Both the position numbers and the translations under genes were made by a program. Positions 47,442 to 56,195 of a DNA stretch of 64,000 nt are shown piece by piece (position 1 is the first letter of the stretch; every line of letters starts with the position of its first letter). The notes below the pieces were generated by a model. That model was not told where the DNA came from. It did not search any database and was given only the letters and a program-made list of their open reading frames with translations. The stretch is from Cladopsammia gracilis (taxonomy: Eukaryota > Cnidaria > Anthozoa > Scleractinia > Dendrophylliidae): positions 691,001-755,000 of the forward strand of contig JAJGOT010000193.1 of the NCBI GenBank assembly GCA_022457155.1, read 5' to 3'.

Positions 47442-47710
47442 TTAATAATTATACATGAAAAAATTTGCATCCATTTTTGTTTGGAATTTTTTTTTTTTTT
47501 TTGCAAAAATTTTTTTTTGAAAATTTTTTTTCTTTCATTTTTTTTGGCAAAATAAAAGAAAAAAAAAATTTTTTTTTTCGATTTGTAATTTGCACTGGTG
47601 TTACACTTTTTGCACTGGTGTTACACGTTTTGCACTGGTGTTACACTTGAACTGCACTGCTCTTAGCCAATCAGAATCGAGTAATTTTTTCATGTATATT
47701 ATTATTCACA
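47442..47710. mobile_element. MITE with ATTATACATGAAAAAATT ends and 21-bp triplicate
   Basis: AATTATACATGAAAAAATT near 47449 faces AATTTTTTCATGTATATTATT near 47684. The interior has long T and A tracts and three copies of TTGCACTGGTGTTACAC. It abuts the hairpin at 47275-47441 and may form one composite element with it. Confidence 0.65.
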
Positions 47711-48673
47711 GTATTACACGGGATTACACTCACATATTGGGGGAAGAGCAAATTACATGCGGATGAAAAAAAATTTTTCAGTCTTTGACGGAGCTCGAGA
47801 GTTTTCACGTTTGAACAGGGATGCTTACCAGAAAAACAGTCGGGGTGACCGTTACGGTAAGCGATTTTCCAAATTTACCGAACAATCGATGAGACTGCAC
47901 TTTAATACCATTCATTTCCCCATCCTGGTACCCAGGCCGTTAACTCGATTTAGCGATTTGAATTTTTCTAAATTCCAATGGTAAGGAAATTCCGAAACGG
48001 AAAAATAGGACTACTTCTGGAGGTATTCTACAATTTCCGAACGGATTTTTCGCAAATTGTCTGATCCATTTGACTTTCGAAATTTTCGGAATGGTAAGCA
48101 CCCCGGTCCACCCCCCTCCTCCCCCTCCGACCCCCCCTCCTTCATCTTCGACATCATCTTGTTCGTTGTCTATCTGACATCTGTGTTAACCAATTACCTT
48201 GCAATGTGGGCAGCAACAATGTCTACTTTCTTGTTTCAATGTGCACCTTGAACAACTGATACCGTGTTTGTCCAGGTAGAGATCCTGAGAGAAGCTTTTC
48301 AACTTTCTAAGCCGCCCTTCCCTATACCGTCCAATCGTCTCTTTGAAGCCTTTTCCTTGATTCTTCACGTTTCTTTTTCTTGAGCTACAGATCTTCAAGG
48401 TGGCAGATGTAATTCTTGACAAGATGATCATTTGCTAAGTGACAATTCCCCATACCTGGACCATGTATCAGACTAATATTCAAATCAGAAGTTTTATATA
48501 TTTATTTGGTAAATTTTATTCTCGAAGAAAATATTATTTGTGTTCAAAAAGTAGAGCTTGTTATTAGGTGTTGCATCACATCACATCGTTGCAGGTGTGT
48601 GCTCAAACGGTTCAAACAAGTTTCAACGATGTTGGATGAGACACGCAATGCTGAAATCTCTATGGATACACGG
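47711..48673. other. Gene-free stretch
   Basis: Contains GGTAAGC/CCGAAA-rich repeat-like sequence (47780-48105), a CT-rich run, and no credible gene. Confidence 0.45.
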
Positions 48674-48872
48674 GGCGTAAGGGTTTGCGGTGATGCGGTT
48701 TTGCGTTATTTTTGGTGCGGTTTTACGGAAAAAAAATTGACACGCGGTATTGCGGTTTTTAAGACTCAGCAGTTTGCGGTTTTCATAAATTTGTTAAATT
48801 TTGGATGCGGTATCGCGGTTTATTTACATTTTCTGCGCGGTTTTGCGGTTTTCGGACCCCCCTTACGCCCCC
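48674..48872. mobile_element. Short TIR element rich in GCGGTTTTGCGG
   Basis: GGGGCGTAAGGG at the left and CCCCCTTACGCCCC at the right are inverted. Between them the motif TGCGGTTTT recurs about eight times, much as GTCTCGG recurs in the hAT-like MITE at 17507. No target duplication could be fixed because of the following C run. Confidence 0.6.
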
Positions 48873-49655
48873 CCCCCCCCGCCCCCTGTGGCGCGTATGC
48901 GCGAGTCTAACATTAAAATTTTGCAGCCGGTTTTTAGCTTCTTTTGAAATCTTCTCGTGCATGTTGTATTTTTAAATTTGTACGAACTTTGTACAATAAA
49001 TGAATGGTGTATAAATTTATATAGTGTTTTATTAAACGGATACGCCTTTAAGACCTTGCACGATACATGTAGGTCCCGCATTTAACTTTTAATGCTACAA
49101 CCAATGACAAATTGAAAACCTACAAGGGGTAGAGGTGACCAAAATCAAGAGATATCTGAGTTCAAGACACGTGGTAAATACATATCTCAAAAATAAATCG
49201 TAGCCCTCCCCTTAATGGCATTTTTTATTTATAATGGCTCTCTCCAAAGTGGAGCTAAAAAATAGTAATAGTGACCCTCCCACCAAATATAGTGCCCCCC
49301 CCTCCCCCCGATAAATAATGACCGGTCCCTTACTGCTTCTAAGGTTTTAAAATAAAGTGAGTAGTAAGTGTTGCGTCTGGTTTTAAACAAGGAGTCACGT
49401 ATTTGATTATGTTATACGAATTTTGCTTCCCCAAATGGTAATTTGCTGTCGTATTAAGCACCTATATTTTCGTTTTGAAGTATATTTCATTAAAAAAGTA
49501 CTTCTCAAGTGTCCGTTGTCCGTCTTAGAGAGGTGTCCGTCTTATCAGGAGAGAGTTTTGTTACAATAAAATGACTGAAAAACGCCCGGGAAAAACGGCA
49601 GGGACCAACACCAGGTGTCCGTCATATAGAGATACATCTCAAACAAACGCACGTT
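48873..49655. other. Gene-free stretch
   Basis: Contains C runs and a GTCCGTCTTA-rich block at 49510-49640, possibly an eroded pogo-like MITE. No gene recognised. Confidence 0.45.
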
Positions 49656-49659
49656 ATCA

Positions 49660-50110
49660 TCGTCATCATCATCATCATCATCAATCTTTATTTATTCACG
49701 AATATCCTATCGTGTAGTTATGGTCTTCCCTGGTCTTCCTATAAAGAATCGTGATTAACATTAATTACATTAAACTAAAGTTTTAACTATAGAACTACTA
49801 AATTACACGTAAGAATAAAATGCTATAAAAACTTCAATGATCATTGTTTCTTTATAATCTTTCCCATACAAAGAGGTTTTAAAATCGTTCAATTTGGGCT
49901 GCTGTCTGATCTCTAAGGGGATTTTGTTCCACAGAACAGATCCCCTGTAGTGTAAGCTACCTTTGGCGTATTCAGTTCTCGGTCTGGGAATGTATTAACA
50001 ATTTAACTCATAGAGTTTCTAAGATTATGTGTGTGTATATTTGAAATATTGGTAAAAATCTGCCTCAAATACAATGGGGAAAGATTATTATGGATTTTAT
50101 ATATGTAAAT
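49660..50110 (-). pseudogene. Non-LTR retrotransposon C-terminal fragment
   Basis: Minus-strand reading gives NNLSPLYLRQIFTNISNIHT, then RPRTEYAKGSLHYRGSVLWN followed by KIPLEIRQQ and FKTSLYGKDY, typical of the last part of CR1/L2-type ORF2. A (TGA)n microsatellite at 49660-49683 is the likely 3' tail. An internal stop and indels show decay. Confidence 0.75.
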
Positions 50111-50204
50111 TTTCTGTAAATTTCTTATTTTAGTTTAATTTTACAGGGCCCACACTGATAACAGTTGTATAACTGAAGTGGCTACCCTGTTTAAATATTT
50201 GTTA

Positions 50205-50215
50205 TTATTAGTAGC

Positions 50216-50257
<42 letters not shown>

Positions 50258-50265
50258 TGATTATT
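50205..50265. repeat. Microsatellite (TTA)n
   Basis: TTA repeats with a few interruptions; further TTA tracts are at 50716-50771 and 50836-50875. Confidence 0.9.
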
Positions 50266-50275
50266 ATTATAAACG

Positions 50276-50569
50276 TATCAATAACAAAAATCTCGATTGT
50301 GATTGGTCAACCACGCGCCTATTTCTTACGTAATTGGCGCGCGGTCACGTGGGTGTCCAATTACAGCTATCCAATTACAACTTTTTGTAATTGGATAGCT
50401 GTAATTGGACACCTACGTTGCGCGCGCGTCAATCAGGTACAGGTGCACTTAAATGGGTTCTTTTACTCGCTGTTTCTTCCTGCTTTCAAACTGATAGAAA
50501 ATATCCTTAATGTTTTGAGTACAAAAAACTCCACATAGACTTTTTAATCTCGAATTTTGTTATTGATTC
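50276..50569. mobile_element. MITE with central hairpin
   Basis: ATCAATAACAAAAATCTCGA near 50277 faces TCGAATTTTGTTATTGAT near 50552. At 50348-50415 GTGTCCAATTACAGCTATCC forms a near-perfect hairpin with its complement around CAACTTTTTG. Confidence 0.7.
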
Positions 50570-50598
50570 GATTAATTAGTAATTGAACTTCGTGTCGT

Positions 50599-50663
50599 AC
50601 AATTCAGGGGGTAATCGTGCTCATAATTTCAAATCGTCCTCGCGCTACGCGCTCGGCCGATTT

Positions 50664-50697
<34 letters not shown>
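50599..50697. repeat. Hairpin repeat ~99 bp
   Basis: GTACAATTCAGGGGGTAATC at the left pairs with GATTACTCCCTGAATTGTAC at the right, with the inner pair ATTTCAAATCG/CGATTTGAAAT around CGCTACGCG. Confidence 0.88.
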
Positions 50698-50704
<7 letters not shown>

Positions 50705-50721
50705 AGTCCAATTACTATTAC

Positions 50722-50770
<49 letters not shown>

Positions 50771-50834
50771 CTTTGTTTAACATTATGTTCTGGCTGTTGT
50801 CATTGCTGTAATTTCTTCTATTAGGCGAGTCATA

Positions 50835-50876
<42 letters not shown>

Positions 50877-50879
50877 CAT

Positions 50880-51212
50880 AATTACAGCCAACTGTTTCAG
50901 TCTTTGGCTTTCTAACCTTTCCCAGCCAAGCTCATCCAACAAATCACTCGAAAGAACCTCATAATTAGAAAGGGTGACAATTCTGGCAGCCCTATCAGTT
51001 TGCAGCTTTTGGAGTTTGTCTGAAAGACCCTTACCAATATTTTCCCACACAGGACTACAATAATTGAAATAGGGCATTACAAGTGCATTGTATACATTTA
51101 TTCTAGTTTCAAATGGTATGATAGCACTAATACGCTTTAAGACTGCAGGACCAGCAGATATTTTCCATTTGAAATATCATGTGTGAGCGCCAGGTACTCC
51201 AAGGGTTTTATG
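50880..51212 (-). pseudogene. LINE reverse transcriptase, downstream part (split by insertion)
   Basis: Minus-strand frame with ISAGPAVLKRIS, FETRINVYNALVMPYFNYCS, then PVWENIGKGLSDKLQKLQ and LLDELGWERLESQRLKQLA, the thumb/C-terminal region of L2/CR1-type ORF2. It ends in an (AAT)n tract. The upstream part of the same element lies beyond 53331, with the TTAA element between them. Confidence 0.85.
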
Positions 51213-51216
51213 TTAA

Positions 51217-53330
51217 GGAGGCTCGTACCCATTTCTCAAGTCCGCTCCCTTTCAATTTTAATGGGCCATATCTTTTGTTGTAGTGCATAAAAAGACAAGC
51301 CACTTTGCATGCAAACACACAATACATTGAACTTTATGAGAGTATAGGATTTGTTTACATCGGTGCTTCCATGGCAACGGAATGGTGATCCTCTGAAATT
51401 CACAAGTTGCGGAGTTTCTCTAGATCAAGAGAAATTTTTGTAAAACCCGCTAGTGGACTAATTGATTAGACCATGGGCTTCAACTGGACAAAGTTTGAAA
51501 GAAATGTATGAGAGCGTTTTCGAAATTTTTAGTGATGAAGTTTTGAGGATTATAAATACAGTGAAAAACATACTATCGACATAATTGGCTAATATCTAAA
51601 GAAAATGATGCGCGATGGGGATGCAGTTTCATCTCATAGTAGTTTGATTCCATTTGAAATGGTGTGTGAAAAAGTGAGGGGGTTGCTTTGGCCGATTGCG
51701 AGAAAGAAGGATTTGATTAGCGTGCGTTCAGCTGCTCTTGTTGCCATTTTTGTATGTTATTTGGTCTACACCTACAAATGTGATGATAATTTGGAAACCG
51801 CGAGATCAATTTTTTTAAAAATTTGACAATCTCGAGATTGGTCATCAATTTATATGGCCTGCAAGTTTCAAGGACATTGAAGACATGCAAGGCAATAAAA
51901 TAGGGCCTCCAATGAACCAATTTTTTCCCACAGATTTTGTGTTTACAAGTGAGCGTCCTCATTATTCACGAGTATTGTTTTCGAGTTTCATATGCACATG
52001 CAAAGCTTTAGTAAAAAATTTATTTGCATCGGAACAGAACGCTCGATTGCTTTCCGAAGAATTTTCCGAAACATGCTAATAACTGGCTTGCGTTACGAAT
52101 AGCAATGACAACAGTACTGATGAAGACAACGTCGGAAACGTCACGTTTCATCAAGTGCCGGATGCAGAAATAACACATTTATGATTGTCTCACTCTGGTT
52201 ATTTGTTGCAATCGGCGTAGCATCTGTTCCTTATTTAGATATAAAATAGCGCAAAGCAGAATTCTCAGCTAAAATATAAAGTTGTCACGCTGTTCTTGCG
52301 TGTGACATATTAAAGAAACACTGTTTCTGCATTACAGTTTATATATTTCCAAATTGGGATATGTTCTTCTTGTCCTGCAATTTTAAAGAGACCCTCGGTA
52401 TGGCTACATTACAGCGTAATAGCGCAACATCGAGTGCGTAATGTTATTACAATTCTCAAGCCAGCTATTAGCATATTTCGGAAAATTCTTCGGAAAGCAA
52501 TCGAGCGTTCTGTTCCGATGCAAATAAATTTTTTACTAAAGCTTTGCACGTGCATATGAAACTCGAAAACAATACTCGTGAATAATGAGGACGCTCACTT
52601 GTAAACACAAAATCTGTGGGAAAAAATTGGTTCATTGGAGGCCCTATTTTATTGCCTTGCATGTCTTCAATGTCCTTGAAACTTGCAGGCCATATAAATT
52701 GATGACCAATCTCGAGATTGTCAAATTTTTAAAAAAATTGATCTCGCGGTTTCCAAATTATCATCACATTTGTAGGTGTAGACCAAATAACATACAAAAA
52801 TGGCAACAAGAGCAGCTGAACGCACGCTAATCAAATCCTTCTTTCTCGCAATCGGCCAAAGCAACCCCCTCACTTTTTCACACACCATTTCAAATGGAAT
52901 CAAACTACTATGAGATGAAACTGCATCCCCATCGCGCATCATTTTCTTTAGATATTAGCCAATTATGTCGATAGTATGTTTTTCACTGTATTTATAATCC
53001 TCAAAACTTCATCACTAAAAATTTCGAAAACGCTCTCATACATTTCTTTCAAACTTTGTCCAGTTGAAGCCCATGGTCTAATCAATTAGTCCACTAGCGG
53101 GTTTTACAAAAATTTCTCTTGATCTAGAGAAACTCCGCAACTTGTGAATTTCAGAGGATCACCATTCCGTTGCCATGGAAGCACCGATGTAAACAAATCC
53201 TATACTCCCATAAAGTTCAATGTATTGTGTGTTTGCATGCAAAGTGGCTTGTCTTTTTATGCACTACAACAAAAGATATTGCCCATTAAAATTGAAAGGG
53301 TGTGGACTTGAGAAATGGGTACGAGCTTCC
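51217..53330. mobile_element. Giant foldback element with TTAA target duplication
   Basis: Flanked by TTAA at 51213-51216 and 53331-53334, with ends GGAGGCTCGTACCC and GGGTACGAGCTTCC. Arms of about 870 bases (51217-52090 and 52457-53330) are inverted copies with roughly eight differences seen by eye; the loop of about 366 bases is unique. Frames of 73 and 81 residues are identical in both arms because the arms are copies; they show no known domain. TTAA duplication is typical of piggyBac-type transposition, but no transposase is present. The element splits a LINE reverse transcriptase. Confidence 0.9.
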
Positions 53331-53735
53331 TTAAAATACCCTTGTACGGTAAAGTCGTTATATAATTGGGATAATTTACATTGACACCCGATAAGAATGT
53401 ATTTTGTTTTCTTGACATTCAGAGTCAATTTGTTAGCCGTCAGCCATGATAGATTAAACTTCATAATTATTGTAATCCATTTTATATTCAAGGTCATATG
53501 GGTCCTCTGCAGATGAGGTAAGGGTAGTATCATCTGCATACATCCTAGGTTTTGAAAACAAATTACACGAAGGGAGATCATTAATATAAATAGTAAACAA
53601 AAGAGGCCCCAAGATACACTGAAGATAGAGCCCTGTGGGATGCCACATGTGACATTACATAAATCAGACTGTGCTCCATCAATACAGGTTTGCTACCTTA
53701 GGTCAGTCAGTAGTAACGCTTGATGTTTTCCGTGG
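53331..53735 (-). pseudogene. LINE reverse transcriptase, upstream part (split by insertion)
   Basis: Minus-strand readings show CGIPQGS, ILGPLLFTIYINDLP, then YADD (RMYADDTTLTSS) and WLTANKLTLNVKKTKYILIG: the palm and YxDD catalytic motif of a non-LTR retrotransposon. At least two frameshifts are needed, so it is dead. Continues as the fragment at 50880-51212 across the nested TTAA element. Confidence 0.85.
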
Positions 53736-54257
53736 ATATTGTTCCATAAGTTTATTTCAATGGTATAGTAAAGAGATGCAGTGTTTCTTCTGTAGGTATA
53801 TGAAAGGAATACCATGTACCATCAAGGTACATGAAAGGGTTACCTTTTCTGTCAAAAACGGTTTATAAAAAGGCTAGAACTTGGACCTCAGGGCGGAGCA
53901 TCACTCTGTTAAGTACCCTTACCCCTCTCCCCCGGATCTAAGCCTGGCCACATCATATCACTGATGCGTTTTTGTAAGGCTCCATTTTCATTTCGGCGCT
54001 TTGCTACGCTGTGCATGTGGCAACATATTTTTTGTCCACACACGCTTTCTGTAAATGTCTACAAATTCCCGGCACAATAATGCATTTTTTCGTTTGAAAA
54101 CCCGGCCCTACTTTTTGATGCGTATTTTATGCCTTAACTGATCCATTCTGATTTTTTTTTTTTCGGGTCTACAAACAGTCTGAATTTTGCTACTCACTGC
54201 TGATGGGCGTTCAAGAATTTAGTGATTTAACTAAAATACAATCTTTGATGTGCACCT
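53736..54257. other. Gene-free stretch
   Basis: Includes a short AGGTACATGAAAGG repeat near 53790-53840. No gene seen. Confidence 0.5.
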
Positions 54258-54355
54258 GGTCCGTTAGCTCAGTCGGCAGAGCGCGGTGCTGATACACCTG
54301 GATCTCAGATCCAACTGCTACGCCGAGGTCGAGACTTCGAGCCTCTCACGGACCA
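54258..54355 (+). pseudogene. tRNA-Ile-like pseudogene or tRNA-derived repeat
   Basis: Differs from 47100-47197 at four positions over 98 bases. One change breaks the T stem (GAGAC/CTCTC) and alters the B box from GTTCGA to CTTCGA; the intron hairpin is kept as TGGATC-TCA-GATCCA. The short upstream GCACCT is shared with the first copy, the downstream flank is not. Confidence 0.7.
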
Positions 54356-54451
54356 GAATTTTTTCCTATTTGTTTTAACATTGGCCTCTTTTTTGGGTAG
54401 ACGTGCATTTTGTACAGCATTGCCGGGCGACTCCGGATTATACTACTGTAG

Positions 54452-55228
54452 TGCATCAATCAATTCCGGCTGTTACCATCCCCCACCCGGGCCAACCCCC
54501 CGCGATTTGTTTTTTTTTTTTTTCATGGAACAACAAATTCCCCGCCCCCGAGCTGCCAGAAATTACAAATTCCCCGCCCCTGGGCAACAGAAAAGCAACA
54601 AAAATTACAAAAATTAAAGAAACATATATTAAAAGCACGTTTAATAATGAAACATCATTAATAACGTAACATCAGATCACCGAAAAGAAAGTTGCTGGCT
54701 CTGTGAAAGTTCTAACAAAACGTCTATGAATCAGAATGTATAAAGACGTATTTAACGTTGTTTCGTTGATCGGATGCACGACTTTGGACTATCGGAAATT
54801 TCTTTTTATGCGTCAGCAGCCTGATGCTGTGCTTTGTTTTTTCGTGCCCTTGTCAACTTTACTTTTTCAGCTCCTCGCCTCCTCTTGTCCCTTGTTTTTG
54901 TGAGATGTTCTAGCCACCATTCGACCTCCTCGACTGTTAGGAAATACACATCAAGAAGTGTTTCTTTACCTTCAAACAAATTCTTTAACTTTGCAATACC
55001 TTGGTTTTCAAGCCAATCGCCCACAAAAGTAGTCGGTTTCCCGGCGAATTCTTCCATTGTTTACTGACTCGGCGACCGCATGGATCTGGCGATCTGTCAA
55101 GTTGTCCCCGCCCCCAACCCCCCGGCGCAACACGTTGTTGTACAAAATCCCCTTCCCAGGGACATGGGGCCTTACAAATCCCCGCGGTATGCCCGGGGGG
55201 ATGGTAACAGCCGGAATTGATTGATGCA
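54452..55228. mobile_element. TIR element carrying a small reading frame, TAG target duplication
   Basis: TGCATCAATCAATTCCGGCT at the left and AGCCGGAATTGATTGATGCA at the right; the inverted similarity continues through GTTACCATCCCCC and TCCCCGCGG-like blocks for about 55 bases. TAG flanks both sides (54449-54451, 55229-55231). It is 777 bp long and includes the 83-residue frame at 54806-55057. The superfamily is not assigned; a 3-bp duplication occurs in CACTA and PIF/Harbinger groups. Confidence 0.78.
54806..55057 (-). CDS. Small hypothetical protein inside a TIR element (83 aa)
   Basis: An intact frame from ATG 55057 to a stop at 54806, centred in the TIR element 54452-55228. Residues about 12-52 (VGDWLENQGIAKLKNLF through FLTVEEVEWWLEHL) have the spacing of a small helical SAM-like fold. 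The C-terminal third is very basic (KRRRGAEKVKLTRARKNK), which would suit nucleic acid binding or a nuclear signal. I do not recognise a family and the SAM comparison is only suggestive. It has good coding character for its length, unlike most short frames here, and may be a transposon accessory protein or a captured exon. Confidence 0.45.
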   Translation of the reverse strand: MEEFAGKPTTFVGDWLENQGIAKLKNLFEGKETLLDVYFLTVEEVEWWLEHLTKTRDKRRRGAEKVKLTRARKNKAQHQAADA

Positions 55229-55277
55229 TAGGTTCCCAATAAAATTACCTTGTGTATGTTTTTTTCCCTTACGTGTC

Positions 55278-55430
55278 GACCAGGCTCTGGCACTTGGTAA
55301 ACCATTCGCTTTTCTCGGACATTCAATGAAAGACCTAGAAATTATCCATGTAGAACTCATCAAAAAAACAGTGAAAACAGTTCGCAAAGCTAGAGAAGGA
55401 TAGTTTAATTTTCTGAAAAAACACGCGGCC
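55278..55430 (+). pseudogene. Possible GIY-YIG-type retroelement tail remnant
   Basis: The frame HSMKDLEIIHVELIKK followed by VRKAREGQFNFLKK has the order HS-x-D-L-x-I-I...R-K-x-R-E seen near the end of GIY-YIG domains of Penelope-like elements. Short, no catalytic GIY or YIG in view. Low certainty. Confidence 0.25.
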
Positions 55431-56066
55431 TGACTTGAACCCTGGTCTATGACATGCTATTAAAGTAACCGGTGACCCTGGAATTGCTTCGAATCGACCC
55501 CAAAACCACTCAAGACACAAGTAAAGACACAAAGAAGTTCAGGTGAGCCAGTTTTATTCCAATATCGTTCCTAATTTTACGCTCAAATTCGAAGTAAATT
55601 TTCCCCATACAAATCCTTATAATTTCGCTATTACGCAACAGCTACCACGACGTTCAAATTATAACGTGTAAACATCACTTGAGCTTGGGGTACCTGTGAC
55701 TGAACTGAGCCGAGTGTAGAAAAACCGTGTTTTACCAATCCAGACCAGTCCAAATTTTATTTTGGGCCGGAAAAGCCAGAAACCTTTTTTTTTCTGTTTT
55801 GGTGTTAAAACGGTGAATAAATAATACTTAATGATAGCAAGAATTTCTAGCGATATGTATTTCTCAAGCAAAGCATTCATTTTCTCGCTGATTGGCTGAG
55901 AAGAAGGCGTTGCATTCCAGAGAAGCCGGCCCAATTAATCACGTGATCAAAATAATCGATATTTCCGTTTGTCGCTTGGAGAGAAATATTTTCAGCGCAT
56001 TGCCAGTTTACAGTCGGTTGGTAGTTGTCGTGTGCTGTTCTCGTTTGAGAACCGATTTCTGCCACC
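55431..56066 (+). promoter_or_regulatory. Upstream region and 5' UTR of alpha-catenin
   Basis: The CCAAT-box core (TGATTGGCTGAG) at about 55890 lies about 175 bases before the start codon. There is no TATA box at a convincing distance. The transcription start cannot be placed. Confidence 0.35.
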
Positions 56067-56195
56067 ATGAGCCGAGGGACAACTACAGTAAGCGGTGACA
56101 TTAAGGTGGAAAAGCATCAAATGAAATGGGATCCCAAAACCTTGGAAATCCGGACACATTCGGTGGAGAAAACTCTCGAACCGCTTGTTCATCAA
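56067..56195 (+). CDS. CTNNA: Alpha-catenin coding exon 1
   Basis: 43 codons, phase 0, ending LEPLVHQ before the donor GTAAGC. Confidence 0.95.

Noticed and set aside
51605..52942. Identical 73- and 81-residue frames on both strands
   Set aside because: They are duplicated because the foldback arms are copies. No domain or start context supports translation.
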